DNA from: Saccharomycopsis crataegensis
Taxonomy: Eukaryota > Ascomycota > Saccharomycetes > Ascoideales > Saccharomycopsidaceae
Direction of reading: 5' to 3'
Assembly: GCF_037102585.1 (NCBI RefSeq)
Contig: NW_027043820.1
Span: 1,150,501-1,214,500, forward strand
Length of the DNA: 64,000 bases
Shown: one piece after another, positions 63,013-64,000 of the stretch
How the letters are laid out: every line of letters begins with the position of its first letter
How positions within the stretch are numbered: the stretch's first letter is position 1
Notes under the pieces: generated by a model
Told to the model about the DNA's origin: nothing
Databases searched by the model: none
The model's input: the letters and a program-made list of their open reading frames with translations, nothing else
Program-made: the position numbers and the translations under genes

Positions 63013-64000
63013 ATGAGTTATAGATATAGAAAACCAAAGAATACTTATGGGAGTAAATGGAAGAGACCGTCTTCAAGGAATTTCAGTTTTGTGGAGCTTT
63101 CACCTACTTCGCATAGAGGAAGGTCGTCCTTGGAATTGAGCGAATGCAGCTCGTTGTCTGACATTGAGCTATCTAATGAAGAAACCCTTGAAAATAATAT
63201 ACCTAGAAACCCAATTACGTGCGAAATCAATGGCAAATTGCATGAAGAAAAGAAAGTCTTGGCTGAAGTTGGAGTGGCTACCCACAATGACTCTGAATTT
63301 TCTCAAACAGCTGCAAATGAAAAAAAAAAATGAGCACGATACAACAATAACACCAGAAAATGCCATCAGGGACCCTCTTAGAACAAATCGAAAAAATAGA
63401 AACTTTATCAATAGAAAGCATTCACAGGGATCCATAATTTCTGAAGAGTTTGAACCACCTCTCAAGAAAAAGCCAAAAGTATCATCAAATACAAATTTAC
63501 AAGCAGCTGTTTCCTTAGTTTCACAAGAAGGGACGGAAAAAATATCCCTCGAAAAACCCAGTAGAGAGGAATTTGAATCTCCTTCTTCTGAACAAACTAG
63601 GACATGCAAGTCTGGAATGGGCCTCCGTTCCTCAGAACTAATTCTGAAAAAGCCTGAATTGGTGAAAAACATTCCAAACGACAAAAAACCCAATTTTTCT
63701 TTTGTAGATCATACAGCACAAAAGAATGTCAAAACTATTACAAAAAGCCCAACAAAGGAGAATACTGGCATGGAATTAGAGGCATGGGAATTGTTTGACA
63801 GTATTTTGGAAGTAAACTCTGTGAAAACCCAAACATTGAAACTCACTGATAAAATCACATCTTCTCCCGAATTTTATGACGAGGGCTCTTTTATTGATGA
63901 ATCCCAGTTGGATCAAAGTGATGAAGAAGAATTGCAGTTCCATCAGGAATTATCACAAAACTTGCTTACTCATTTTCTGACTGGCGATGAACACAACGAC
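63013..64000 (+). CDS. Unrecognised nuclear-type protein, partial, frame changes at an A-run
   Basis: Starts at ATG 63013 (MSYRYRKPKNTYGSKWKRPS) and stays open 106 codons, closing at a TGA straight after an 11-A run (63320-63330). The next frame is then open to the right edge (about 220 codons) with matching composition: Ser/Glu/Lys-rich, with basic patches (PLKKKPKV) and acidic ones (DQSDEEELQFHQEL). Either the A-run length differs from the true sequence, the frame slips there, or the second part starts at its own ATG at 63317 (M-K-K-K-N-E-H-D). A basic cluster suggests nuclear location. No domain recognised in the visible part. Confidence 0.65.

Overview
The window is nuclear DNA from a budding yeast (Saccharomycotina) outside Saccharomycetaceae. 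Every recognised protein has a clear yeast relative. Introns have GTATGT-like donors and TACTAAC-like branch points. tRNA-Lys(UUU) carries a short intron, and solo LTRs sit upstream of tRNA genes. A PEX20-type peroxin and a complete HBS1 that still carries SKI7-type motifs point to a lineage without the Saccharomyces whole-genome duplication. About ten introns in roughly 27 protein genes is rich for this subphylum, and nearly all lie at the extreme 5' end of the gene. CTG codons in NMD2 and RAD14 fall where a hydrophobic residue is expected, which mildly favours standard decoding; I could not fix genus or genetic code.

Layout. 1-9.8 kb: an unrecognised partial gene, then XRS2 (three exons), PEX20, TDA11 and RAD14. 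9.8-17 kb: PCD1, CRD1, CCT4 and HBS1/SKI7 (three exons), all on the minus strand. 17-28.4 kb: AXL1, DRN1, an F-box/JmjC gene and NMD2. 28.4-30.8 kb: a long gap with only weak small reading frames. 30.8-38.3 kb: KCS1, RCK2 and an unrecognised coiled-coil gene. 38.3-41 kb: a gene-poor stretch with tRNA-Gln and LTR fragments. 41-48.6 kb: a PIR cell-wall gene, an unrecognised 181-residue protein, VMA1 (three exons) and RRN6. 48.6-51.2 kb: tRNA-Val, an intact solo LTR with target duplication, an inverted decayed LTR, and two tandem tRNA-Lys genes. 51.2-64 kb: the ETF alpha subunit, a WSC sensor, REC8, PDP3, RPB5, an unrecognised gene with a RAD51AP1-like C-terminus, and a partial gene leaving the right edge.

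Themes. There is no operon-like grouping. Several genes act in shared processes: DNA repair and cohesion (XRS2, RAD14, REC8, perhaps the MCB-flanked pair at 62.9 kb), RNA surveillance (HBS1/SKI7, NMD2, DRN1), peroxisomes (PEX20, PCD1 ending in SKI) and the cell wall (PIR, WSC).

The two observations I rate highest: the only internal intron in the window splits VMA1 within one base of the site where the VDE intein inserts in other yeasts; and intron 2 of HBS1/SKI7 hides an open segment in the frame of the next exon that ends at a stop overlapping the 3' splice site, suggesting an alternative isoform.
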